A stretch of DNA of 64,000 nt, from contig NC_090944.1 of NCBI RefSeq assembly GCF_040807025.1, positions 113,967,738-114,031,737 of the forward strand, read 5' to 3'. The DNA comes from Struthio camelus. Its lineage: Eukaryota > Chordata > Aves > Struthioniformes > Struthionidae. The position numbers and the translations under genes are program-made. Below are positions 38,901 through 46,200 of this stretch, piece by piece (position 1 is the first letter of the stretch; every line of letters begins with the position of its first letter). The notes beneath the pieces were generated by a model. It saw only the letters and a program-made list of their open reading frames with translations. It ran no database searches and was not told the origin of the DNA.

Positions 38901-39816
38901 TATACAGTGGTCTTCGCTATTCACATCATAGCAAAGCAATTTGCAGCAATCTGAATGTTCAATTATTTCTGATCTTGAACGTGCCTACAGGGAGGAATGT
39001 GCATCACTGAACTTAATCTCTCACAGCCACTTAAGCCACTAAGGATGGAGCAGGCATGCTCCAAGGAAAAGCGGACGCAGTCCTCTAAAGACTAGGCATC
39101 ACTGCGCTATTATCGAGCGAGCAGAAAAACACCAAAGCTGCCCAGATGCCGATGTAGCAGGACCTCAGGATAAAATACCTTACTATAGGCCAGAGATTTG
39201 AAGCATTACAAACTGACCGATAATACTCACCCAACTCTGAAAACATCAGCTAGCTTTAGGAAAGCAGAATTAATGAGAATAGGGAAGGGATATTTCTGGA
39301 AGAGCCTGGGAAAACGAACGACAGCTTCGCACTGCTCCCCGAGTTTGCCAGACCTGAGACCTGTGTGAGACAACAATAGCTACTGAGGAGGCCGAAGCTC
39401 CTCCACCCGCGCTGGCGGTGGGGCGGTACAAAAGGAAGCTCCCGGGACTCGCCCTCGAGGGGGGTCGGAGGAAAGGAAGAGGAAGCGGGGAAAGGGGGTA
39501 CGGGGCGCACCGCCCGGCGGGCGCTAGGGCCCAGCTCGGGGCCGCCCCCTGCAGCGCCGCGCCGGGCAGAGCGCGGGCGCCAACGGCGCCAACGGCAGCC
39601 GCACGCGCCCGGACGCCACGCGACAGGTAACACCCCCCCCCGCGCCGCGCGCAGCCCCAGCCCCGCCCCCAGGCCGGCCCCCCGAGAGCGGCCCTCGCAG
39701 CCGGCCCGGCCTCCCCCGGCCCTACCTTTGTCCAGCTCCATGAGAGCGGAGTTGGCGTCCAGCTCCTGCTCCCCGTAGCCTGCATCGGCCAGGAAGGATT
39801 TGGCGCTGGCAGCCAT
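17670..39816 (-). CDS. INTS7: INTS7, Integrator complex subunit 7, complete, 20 coding exons
   Basis: Integrator is the nuclear complex that binds paused RNA polymerase II, cleaves nascent snRNA, enhancer and promoter-proximal transcripts, and recruits PP2A. INTS7 is a scaffold subunit with no catalytic site. Joining 39816-39726, 39360-39231, 38363-38217, 36151-36014, 35523-35477, 34964-34765, 33259-33137, 32304-32187, 31200-31066, 30519-30422, 29742-29503, 28785-28648, 27753-27547, 24059-23865, 23113-23010, 22601-22533, 21380-21248, 19953-19855, 19013-18828 and 17957-17670 gives an uninterrupted 961-residue frame; I recall 962 for human. It is near-colinear with the human protein from MAASAKSFLADAGYGEQELD to the Q-rich tail ending AYSRF. 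Residues 1 to about 530 are ARM/HEAT-like helical repeats. All codon phases agree across introns. The start has a good Kozak context (G at -3, G at +4) in the CpG island shared with DTL. Introns 14 and 17 appear to use GC donors. Confidence 0.97.
18828..19013 (-). CDS. INTS7: INTS7 coding exon 19 (residues 805-866)
   Basis: Reads LALSPSPRNPAEPIAVQNNQ and on to SVLQSKSGQDYK. The acceptor is GTTTCAG and the donor GTATGG. Confidence 0.96.
19855..19953 (-). CDS. INTS7: INTS7 coding exon 18 (residues 772-804)
   Basis: Reads HTACLCSAVIALLKVPLSFQ and on to FFQKLQSTSIK. The acceptor is AATTACAG-like (ATTACAG) and the donor GTAAGT. Confidence 0.93.
20531..20564. repeat. 17-bp perfect tandem duplication
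   Basis: ATTTGGAATTGGTAAGG occurs twice head to tail in INTS7 intron 17. Confidence 0.85.
21248..21380 (-). CDS. INTS7: INTS7 coding exon 17 (residues 727-771)
   Basis: Reads FQEYSSNGTAHVESEYERRM and on to RKYAPVSYL. The acceptor is TTTCTAG. The donor is best placed as TTG|GCAAGT, a consensus GC donor, because this gives SYL-HTAC, matching human SYM-HTAC. Confidence 0.92.
22533..22601 (-). CDS. INTS7: INTS7 coding exon 16 (residues 704-727)
   Basis: A 69-nt exon reading QQQSCLLISHAIEALILDPE and SA. The acceptor is AATATCAG and the donor GTAGGT. Confidence 0.92.
23010..23113 (-). CDS. INTS7: INTS7 coding exon 15 (residues 670-704)
   Basis: Reads MKLSMEEFRNLATRYGDLYQ and on to ATLRNVE. The acceptor is TCTGTAG. 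The donor GTATCC follows TT, the first two bases of a leucine codon completed by exon 16. Confidence 0.93.
23865..24059 (-). CDS. INTS7: INTS7 coding exon 14 (residues 605-669)
   Basis: Reads AASTPLNPLSFQCGFVKLRI and on to QRCGRISNQ. The acceptor is GTTTTTCAG. The only frame-preserving end is CAG followed by GCACGT, a GC donor. Confidence 0.93.
26188..26282 (-). repeat. MIR / core-SINE-like remnant
   Basis: Pieces in the right order match the reverse strand of a MIR element: CTCCTTTTACAG, GACAAGGTTAGGAATTTGTC, AACAAGTCAGCAACAG and AAACCCAG. It lies in INTS7 intron 13 and is strongly diverged. Confidence 0.55.
27038..27154. repeat. Long imperfect hairpin, 44-bp stem, in INTS7 intron 13
   Basis: The left arm 27,038-27,081 and right arm 27,111-27,154 are reverse complements at 39 of 44 positions, and all five differences are transitions. 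The 29-nt loop contains an inner GATTC...GAATC stem with a CCTA tetraloop and two CGTCA copies. The pairing may extend five more bases outward with one mismatch. It could be a microRNA-like precursor, a hairpin-siRNA source or a palindromic transposon remnant. Confidence 0.85.
27547..27753 (-). CDS. INTS7: INTS7 coding exon 13 (residues 536-604)
   Basis: Reads GNHDMARELYQSLLTQVASE and on to YHKGIASLT. The acceptor is CATTACAG. The donor ACG|GTTAGC is weak. It precedes the 3.5-kb intron 13, which carries the long hairpin. Confidence 0.95.
28275..28360 (-). repeat. Possible MIR-like remnant
   Basis: CCTTTCCTCACATTGAAGAA followed by AGAGAAGCTCATAG resembles the MIR core with more decay. It lies in INTS7 intron 12. 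Confidence 0.25.
28648..28785 (-). CDS. INTS7: INTS7 coding exon 12 (residues 490-535)
   Basis: Reads VSLATVIFVSSQKALSSEVK and on to YRIARQASRM. The acceptor is CATTAG and the donor GTAAGT. Confidence 0.95.
29503..29742 (-). CDS. INTS7: INTS7 coding exon 11 (residues 410-489)
   Basis: Reads ITLTCMVKLVKCRPHLSQSV and on to SATDKKQELL. The acceptor is AATTACAG and the donor GTAAGA. It is very close to the human sequence. Confidence 0.96.
30422..30519 (-). CDS. INTS7: INTS7 coding exon 10 (residues 377-409)
   Basis: Reads DLLPLEQDAVFGLESLLVLC and on to GAQATLK. The acceptor is TTATTAG and the donor GTGACA. Confidence 0.94.
31066..31200 (-). CDS. INTS7: INTS7 coding exon 9 (residues 332-377)
   Basis: Reads TATTSARSFDLVKLAQECCY and on to ISASCQEK. 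The acceptor is TATTTAG and the donor GTAACT. Confidence 0.94.
32187..32304 (-). CDS. INTS7: INTS7 coding exon 8 (residues 293-332)
   Basis: Reads ALCESALHTPYDSLKLGMLS and on to AIKQYFSSAP. The acceptor is TCTGTAG and the donor GTAAGA. Confidence 0.94.
33137..33259 (-). CDS. INTS7: INTS7 coding exon 7 (residues 252-292)
   Basis: Reads VQLLLQYLKNDPRKAVKRLA and on to HTWSRENIQ. The acceptor is GTTATAG. The donor CAG|GTTTAT is weak at +3 and +5. Confidence 0.94.
34765..34964 (-). CDS. INTS7: INTS7 coding exon 6 (residues 185-251)
   Basis: Reads LATPVDLKLKLIPILQHMHH and on to TLLAASSLVDIPKQ. The acceptor is GTTACAG and the donor GTAACT. Confidence 0.95.
35477..35523 (-). CDS. INTS7: INTS7 coding exon 5, 47-nt small exon (residues 169-185)
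   Basis: Reads DFAAGICNKISEMIQ, too short to stand out as an open frame. The acceptor is CTCTACAG and the donor GTATAT. It is needed to keep frame between exons 4 and 6. Confidence 0.93.
36014..36151 (-). CDS. INTS7: INTS7 coding exon 4 (residues 123-169)
   Basis: Reads MLGSMASIIPERKNAHHSIR and on to AAANFSAQSK. The acceptor is TTCTATAG and the donor GTAAGA. The final lysine codon is split AA|G. Confidence 0.95.
36152..38216 (-). other. INTS7: INTS7 intron 3
   Basis: A 2.1-kb intron with a GTACGT donor. A 159-codon plus-strand open frame at 37,208-37,687 has no recognisable similarity and is treated as chance. I see nothing else. Confidence 0.8.
38217..38363 (-). CDS. INTS7: INTS7 coding exon 3 (residues 74-123)
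   Basis: Reads NNFLRLCVLKVTQQSEKHLE and on to NDPVARAITLR. The acceptor is CCAATAG and the donor GTACGT. It belongs to the N-terminal helical repeat region. Confidence 0.95.
39231..39360 (-). CDS. INTS7: INTS7 coding exon 2 (residues 31-74)
   Basis: Reads GLRSGKLGEQCEAVVRFPRL and on to LKLADVFRVG. The acceptor is CACACAG and the donor GTGAGT. Intron 1 is only 365 bp. Confidence 0.94.
39726..39816 (-). CDS. INTS7: INTS7 coding exon 1 (residues 1-30)
   Basis: Encodes the conserved N terminus MAASAKSFLADAGYGEQELD through LMELDK. It ends AAAG with donor GTAGGG, splitting a glycine codon after its first base. It lies inside the CpG island. Confidence 0.95.
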
Positions 39817-39886
39817 AGCGACCCCCCCTCACAGCCGGTCGCCGGGAGCGCGCGGCCTTCCGCTGCGTCCGCCGCCCCTGCCCACC

Positions 39887-39896
39887 GCGCATGCGC
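39887..39896. promoter_or_regulatory. NRF1 site GCGCATGCGC
   Basis: A perfect palindromic NRF1 consensus, 71 bp upstream of the INTS7 start codon. NRF1 sites are typical of CpG-island and bidirectional promoters. Confidence 0.7.
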
Positions 39897-40004
39897 AATC
39901 ACCCTCCCGCCGCTTTCAGCCCGGAGGCGCCTAAGCAATCGCCGCACGACTTGTGAGCAGGCGCAGGCGCCACCCGGGGGAGCGCGGCGCCGGCGGCGCG
40001 GCAC

Positions 40005-40015
40005 TGCGCGTGCGC
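40005..40015. promoter_or_regulatory. NRF1-like site TGCGCGTGCGC
   Basis: It differs by one base from the NRF1 consensus. A further variant, GCGCAGGCGC, sits at 39,961-39,970, so the INTS7 side of the promoter has three NRF1-like elements. Confidence 0.5.
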
Positions 40016-40104
40016 GCCCCAACGGCCCTCCCCGGCCGGCGGCTCGCTCCCCGTGAGTCGCCGGGGAGCGGGAGAGGCCTGGCGGCCCTGCCCCTCCACT
40101 CCGC

Positions 40105-40109
40105 CCAAT
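40105..40109 (+). promoter_or_regulatory. CCAAT box (NF-Y type)
   Basis: CCAATCAGAG fits the extended NF-Y consensus and lies about 130 bp upstream of the DTL ATG. Paired CCAAT boxes are common in cell-cycle promoters. Confidence 0.6.
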
Positions 40110-40146
40110 CAGAGGCAGCGGGCGGGGCGCAGCGGGCGCCGGCTGC

Positions 40147-40151
40147 CCAAT
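40147..40151 (+). promoter_or_regulatory. Second CCAAT box
   Basis: CCCAATGAGG lies 42 bp downstream of the first CCAAT in the same orientation, about four helical turns away. It is immediately upstream of the E2F-type site. Confidence 0.55.
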
Positions 40152-40167
40152 GAGGGGCGGCGGCGCG

Positions 40168-40176
40168 TTTGGCGGG
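40168..40176 (+). promoter_or_regulatory. DTL: E2F-type site TTTGGCGGG
   Basis: A close match to the E2F consensus, 62 bp upstream of the DTL ATG. Related GC-rich motifs follow at 40,186-40,194 (TGGCGGGAG) and 40,195-40,202 (TTGGCGCC). DTL is known as an E2F-regulated S-phase gene. Binding here is inferred. Confidence 0.6.
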
Positions 40177-40237
40177 TCGGTTGGGTGGCGGGAGTTGGCG
40201 CCGCGGGGTGGGGGTCGGCGCGCGCCGAGCGTTGGCC

Positions 40238-40283
40238 ATGCTGTGCCGCTCGCTGCTCCGCCGCGCCTGGGCCGCGCCGCCCC
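40238..40283 (+). CDS. DTL: DTL coding exon 1 (residues 1-15)
   Basis: Reads MLCRSLLRRAWAAPP, with donor C|GTGAGT. Human DTL also starts ML, but the rest of this exon is poorly conserved. It lies in the CpG island and intron 1 is only 172 bp. Confidence 0.9.
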
Positions 40284-43200
40284 GTGAGTGCCGCCGCCGG
40301 GCTCGGCTCGACCCAGCCGCCCGGGCCCGTGGCGGTGGGCGCCCCCCGGGGAGGGCCCTGCCCGGCGCCGGGGTCGCTCCCGGCGCCGCCGGCGCAACGG
40401 GGCCCGCCGCGGTGCGCGCGGCCGGTGCCATTACAGCCCCTTTGTCTCCCTGCAGGTCAGTCGTCGGCGTATCCCCTGCAGCACCTCTTGGACGGCTACC
40501 AGTGCAGCCGGGAAGATGACCACCTGTCTTACGGAGAAGTGGGAATGCCGGTTCCGCCCTTCGGCTGCACCTTTTCTGCAGGTAAAGGTATTTTCTGAAG
40601 GTCCGGGCTGTGGATACTGTGCATACGTGTGCTGGAAGTAGTCTACTTATTTATTTTAAAATCTCATGATTTGTTTTCACAGTTTCTTGTTTTACACCCA
40701 GGACAAAGCAAATCACATAGTCAGTTATAACAGACAAACTTTTAGGCCAAAAGACCTTGTAATTTTTTTCAGGGATTCATGAGATAAAGTGTTTTTACAT
40801 TAAAGTGAGCTGATAACAGTGTAACTGCATGTAGGTGTGGTATAAACTGGATCACGGAGTTCCTATCTGTCCTAGTAGAAAGCATTCAGTTAAGGGACTA
40901 AGTACAAAGCATTTACTGTAATGGCTTTCTGTTTCAGCTTTGTCCGTGTCAAGGTTTGTCCTCTTAATGTACAGCTATGACACTACTAGGCTAAAGATTT
41001 GAAAAATCGGGCTTTGTGCAAAATACATAAGAGCTGGAGCAGGATGAAGGACAGTGAGTGGCGAATCAGGAGCAGGATGTATGCCACTAGATGTCTATGT
41101 AGCGTTTCCCCATGATAGATATCCCTGTAGTGTTTCCCCATGATAAATACGTGATGAATGAAGTAAGCATAGAAGCTTAGGTCTTTGTCCTTTAGGTCGC
41201 AACTCTTTCATTTGCAAAAGTAGTCTAGTACTGGCATGAGCCTTTCTCCAAGGCTACTTCCTGCTTTTCCATCTCAGACCCGTAGAAAGCACTGGAGGTT
41301 GTAGAGGGCAGGTAGTAATGATGTAAAACAGGAACTGTCACAGCTGCCAAAAGAGGCTGTTATCTCACAATCTGCTCTTTGAGCCATTGGTTCTCCCATA
41401 TATAGTAACTCTTGAATGGGATATCTAGAAACATTGCTGGGCAATATTTCTTTGTTTTGAAAATGAGAACTACTGTATAAATATTTTTTATTGGCACAGC
41501 AATCTATTTGCTCTATACCCTATTAAAAATGTTTGCGGCCCTTGACCAAGGGTGGGGGGGATGGTCATGAATTATCTACTTAGTACTCAAATAAATTAAA
41601 ATTTCTTTCAGCCCCGAATCTGGAGCACGTACTGGCAGTTGCAAATGAAGAAGGATTCGTTAGACTGTATGACACTGAAGCTCAATCTAGCAGCAAATTT
41701 ATCTTTAAGGGTAAATATTATAGAGAATACAATCTTCATTTGATGTGGCAAGTAGATGATATACTGGAATCAGAGAAAACTTTTTCTAAGTTGTTTACAC
41801 ACAAATATGGGCAGTACTTGCATCCTTTCCTATCCTTTCATGAGTGTTGTTTACAGCGGTGTGAGCATGTTCTTAGACTAGCACTACTAAGTGAATTGTT
41901 CTGTGTTTGTTTTTCACGCCTAAGGCAAGCTGTTGACAAGTAACAAATTTTGATTTCAGTGTCTGATGTTCTTTTGCGTTCTGCAAAACATCTTCGTGTT
42001 GCAATGCACTGAACTAATCCTGGGTTTTCTTCTTCCTGTCAGAATGGCAAGCTCACTCAAATGCTGTCTTTGACATTGCCTGGGTACCAGGGGAACACAG
42101 AATTGTAAGAAGACTTTTGCCATCTAACTTTATTTTTAATGCTTTGGCAACTTGCTGCAGAGAATGACTAAAGCTGTTTATTCTTTCTCTTTAAGGTCAC
42201 TGCTTCAGGAGACCAGACAGCCAAGGTGTGGGATGTGAGAGCTGGGGAGCTTCTTGGCATATGCAAAGGTCACCAGTGTAGCCTCAAGTCAGTTGCTTTT
42301 TCTAGGTTTGAGAAAGGTAAACGTTGACATTTTCTGCTCCTCTGTTTCTCCCCCTTTTTTTCCCCTTACACATCAATACTTATGAGGGTAAAAAAGGGCT
42401 TTAGAAATCGATGGTAATGCACAAATAGCTCAGGCAGATTGTGAGCAGTGACCTAGTCAACGAAGCGAAACTAACTTTTGGGAACTTCTTTTAGGGATAG
42501 AAGGTGCGTTCACTGTTTAAGCTTTGCTGTTTTCTTGGGAAAATATAATATATTATTGCAAATACATATGTATATTTTGCATATATTTACATCATATTGT
42601 ATTATTACAATTTATCTTGGCTTCGAGGAAGTTAGAGTTACAGTAAAATTAGGGCCTTAGGTGTCAGATGCTAGCAGGTGATCTGATGCTAGTATCTGCA
42701 CGTTTCTAATCTTGGACAAGTTTAAGACATGATGTTGGAATCATTCAGCCCTTATTTACGTAGAGAAGTGTCTAAATAACTCTTTTCACAGGCAGTCCTT
42801 TCTGGAGCAGTAAGGAAAGACTAGGCAGAGTAAGGAAAGCAGTTAAGTGTTGCAGGATCAAGGCCCAATTTGCGTATATCTGGGACTGGCATCCCAAGTG
42901 TTGGGGCAGAAGAGCCAGAGGCACATATGTGGGATTGTACTGAATTCAGTTAATTAAATTAACACCTTTGGATGCTAATAGTTCTCTCTCTCTCCGCCCC
43001 CCACCCCCAGCTGTCTTCTGTACTGGAGGGAGAGATGGAAACATCATGGTTTGGGATATCAGATGCAACAAGAAAGGTAACTGAACTGAACAGAAGGGCT
43101 TACTATCTTGTGTGGGAAGTAATATTCAAATATACTTGTTGGACTGGAGCTTTTGCCACTTTGTAACAGTTTCAGATTTGCAGCATGATCTACATGCTGT

Positions 43201-46200
43201 CCTTACAATACACTGTGTATCAGTAGGGAGATGCAGAGAGCACAAAATATATCCTTGGATAGGAGGTCACTGAGATAGATTGGCTGGGCGATAGTGATCA
43301 GTGCAGAAGCATCTGCAGGGATGAAGCAAAGCTGAGAAGACTTTAGGCAGAGCAGGAAGGAGAGCAAAACACAAGAGCCTAAGGGCTTGTAGTTCTTGGA
43401 AGCAACTCAATGTATTAGGGGAATAACTGCTGAGAGCAGGGTGAGGTGGAGGGCTCCTTCTGCTCCTCCTTCTGCTTCCTGGAGAAGGTCTCTCTTTTCC
43501 TTCCCAGGTCATGCCCTTAAATCTCTTCTCAGTTTCTTGCTCTGTCTCCAGCAGTTTCCTGACGTGTGCTGCCAGAACGTCTCACAGTTTCATCTCTCTT
43601 GGGTTCTCTAACTCTTGACCCAGCAAGTGGGGGGAAAAGGGAAGCTGTGCATAACGGAAGTGGAAGGTACAGGGCAAAAAAGTATAAAGTAACTGTCTTC
43701 TATGACAAGGCTTGTAAAGCAATCGGAGTCTGATCAAGTGAGGAGTACGGGACAAAAGGGTAAATAGAAAATGAGGAAATAGAGTGGAAGAACACTGGAA
43801 AACTGCCTGCATGTTCTGCTCTGGATGAAATCTGCTGAATGCTCCTAATCAGGATGCGTGCTGAAGACTTCAGGGTAGTGATTTCCAAAGGCAGTTTGGC
43901 TGTACCAGTTTTAGCTTCGGTGTCCAAGCGACACTGACTGCGGCAATTTTTTTATATAGAGTATGCGCCTGTTTTCTATTGTGTTTTTCTCATCAGTGTC
44001 ATATGTAACTAACAATTTTTGTTTTCAGAATGCGTTTATGATATTTAAAGGTCAATCTCAGCCACTTTTTAGGAAGTTTTCCAAACTGCTGTCTGTTTAA
44101 TAAAATGATGGCAAGATCATGTTGGCATGGAAACTATTAATTGAGATGTCTTTGATTTCTTTCAGATGGATTTTATAGGCAGGTGAATCAAATCAGTGGC
44201 GCACACAATGTGGTTGACAAGCAGACTCCTTCAAAAACAAAGAAGAGGAGGCAGAACCTGAGAGGACTTGCTCCCTTGGTGGTAGGTATCTTGGAGACAA
44301 AACAAACGTTGGCCTCTGTTTGGAGGACAGTGTTATGCATAGTAGTCTTCCTAAGAAATTGCAAGGAATATCTAGCTTAAATATGCTAAACGCTTCAATT
44401 TATCTTTGCAGAAGCATGTTTTTGTCTCATGGTCACCTGCTTTAGCTAACTTTAGGCACTGTTTAACTGTCTAATAACCTACATAAGTGAAAGCCATCGC
44501 TGTGCGAATGCCATGTGAAAACATACCTTTTTTTCCAGAGAGGAGGAATGGCCAGCATTCCTTTTTGGGGAGGAGGGGATGTTCTAATTTTTTTCTTCCA
44601 ATCTGACCATACAAATGTTTGCCTTATTGGAATAAGATCTGGATTTACTTAATCTATTAAGCCTTGTGATGAAGGCAGTTCTGGATAATAATGGGCAGCT
44701 CTGGCTATTGTCAGCGCCTGGAAGGTGTAATCGTAACGTTCTACTCAAACACTTGCCGTTCAGTGGCAATTTCACTGGTTGGAGAGGTTTGAAGGACTGA
44801 TGTGTCATCAATGGCATCTAGTATTCCAGCCCCTTCTGCCTGTAGAGACCAGCTTGCTGGAGAACGTGAAACTTATTCTGGCGGTAGAGAGAAACTAAGA
44901 GGATTAAGCTAGTTCTAAAGCAAAACTCAGGCTAGCCTATGACCAAGAGGAATGTGGATTGTCTGGCTGAGAGGAGGTTTCCTCAGTACTTCTTGACCTT
45001 GAACTAAGCAGCTAGGTCTTGCTGACCTTGAAAGAAAACAAACGGCTTTTTCTTTTCCTTTAAGGATTTCCAGCAGAGTGTAACTGTGGTGCTGCTTCAG
45101 GATGAGCATACTCTTATTTCTGCAGGAGCTGTTGATGGGTAAGGAGGGAGGATGCATGACTTCCTGTGCTGTTATGCATGTTCTTTGTAGCAACTGGGGG
45201 ACACAGTCCTCTGGCTCACGTTAGTCTTCTGGGTATTTTTGGTTTGCAGTACCTTGCTTTTAAGCATTGCAGGTGACACTGACTGTTCAGCTCAAATCCC
45301 GGAGCCCCTAAAAGCCATACTTGGGCCCTGATACTCTGGTGTACAGGTACATGAGATGCCCTCTGTGACTCCTTTTTGCAGGAAAGTCGGCTCTACCTGA
45401 CAATTGAAGAAGTTTACTAGTGATAACACTGCTTCTAGATAAGGTATTTTCTAGAATAGGCAGAAAAAGTTCTATAGCTTAGAAATAGATGGGTCCCTCC
45501 TCCCTTTCCAAGGAAGGAAGGGACAAACATAGGGAAACAACGGCACAAAGAAGTTAGGAGATCTTTCTAAGATCACACAGTGTGACCCACAAAGCTATAG
45601 TTACAATGAGGTACCTCATTGCAACTGTACCTCATGCTGTCAGCTTGCGTTACCTTAGCTGAATGTTGCTTTTCTTTCGTACTGCAGAGTGCAGCAGTGG
45701 TACGAATTGTGCTTCTGTGGTAAAAGTTCATTTAAGGGCCTTAGCTATGGGGCAGAAGAAGAACAGTTCTTATGTGTCTATTCTTATGGCGCTATTGGAC
45801 CGTAAGTAAACAAACTATTGTTAGACAGTGATCTGTTCTGGGACATTAGTGGGTGGTTGGTGCCTGGATATGTGTAGGCATGCTTGGGAAAATGTTGCCT
45901 TGAGTCACAAAGGGTGCATTCTTTTAGGTGCCAGATCTATTGCAGCATCTTGGAACTCGAGCAAACTGCATCACTGATTAACATGGAGATTATCTGCTGG
46001 GGTCTTGATTCTTCAGCCCGCTCCATGCGGTCAGAGCCTTTCTGAGGCCAAAGTGATTATGACTCCTCTGCCGGTGACTCGTGACAGGCTTGCTCCTGGA
46101 GAGCAAGAAAAACATTGAAGCAACTGTCAGGAGTATAAAGGCATCCTTGCTATTTCCTCTTTTACTTGAGAAAAGTTGACTTGCCAGGCCATGTTGTGTC

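Larger units (their letters stand above)
39390..40450. promoter_or_regulatory. CpG-island bidirectional promoter of INTS7 and DTL
   Basis: About 1 kb of extremely GC- and CpG-rich DNA spans both first exons in an otherwise AT-rich window. Only 421 bp separate the divergent start codons (INTS7 ATG at 39,816 minus; DTL ATG at 40,238 plus). I see no TATA box. NRF1-type, CCAAT and E2F-type sites fill the gap. INTS7 and DTL are also divergent neighbours in human. Start sites cannot be read from the sequence. Confidence 0.9.

Noticed and set aside
39270-40397. A 375-codon minus-strand frame, with several overlapping frames on both strands, across the CpG island
   Set aside because: Stop codons are rare in GC-rich DNA. 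The translation is a proline/arginine/alanine-rich composition artefact, and only the exon 1 part, in another frame, is INTS7.
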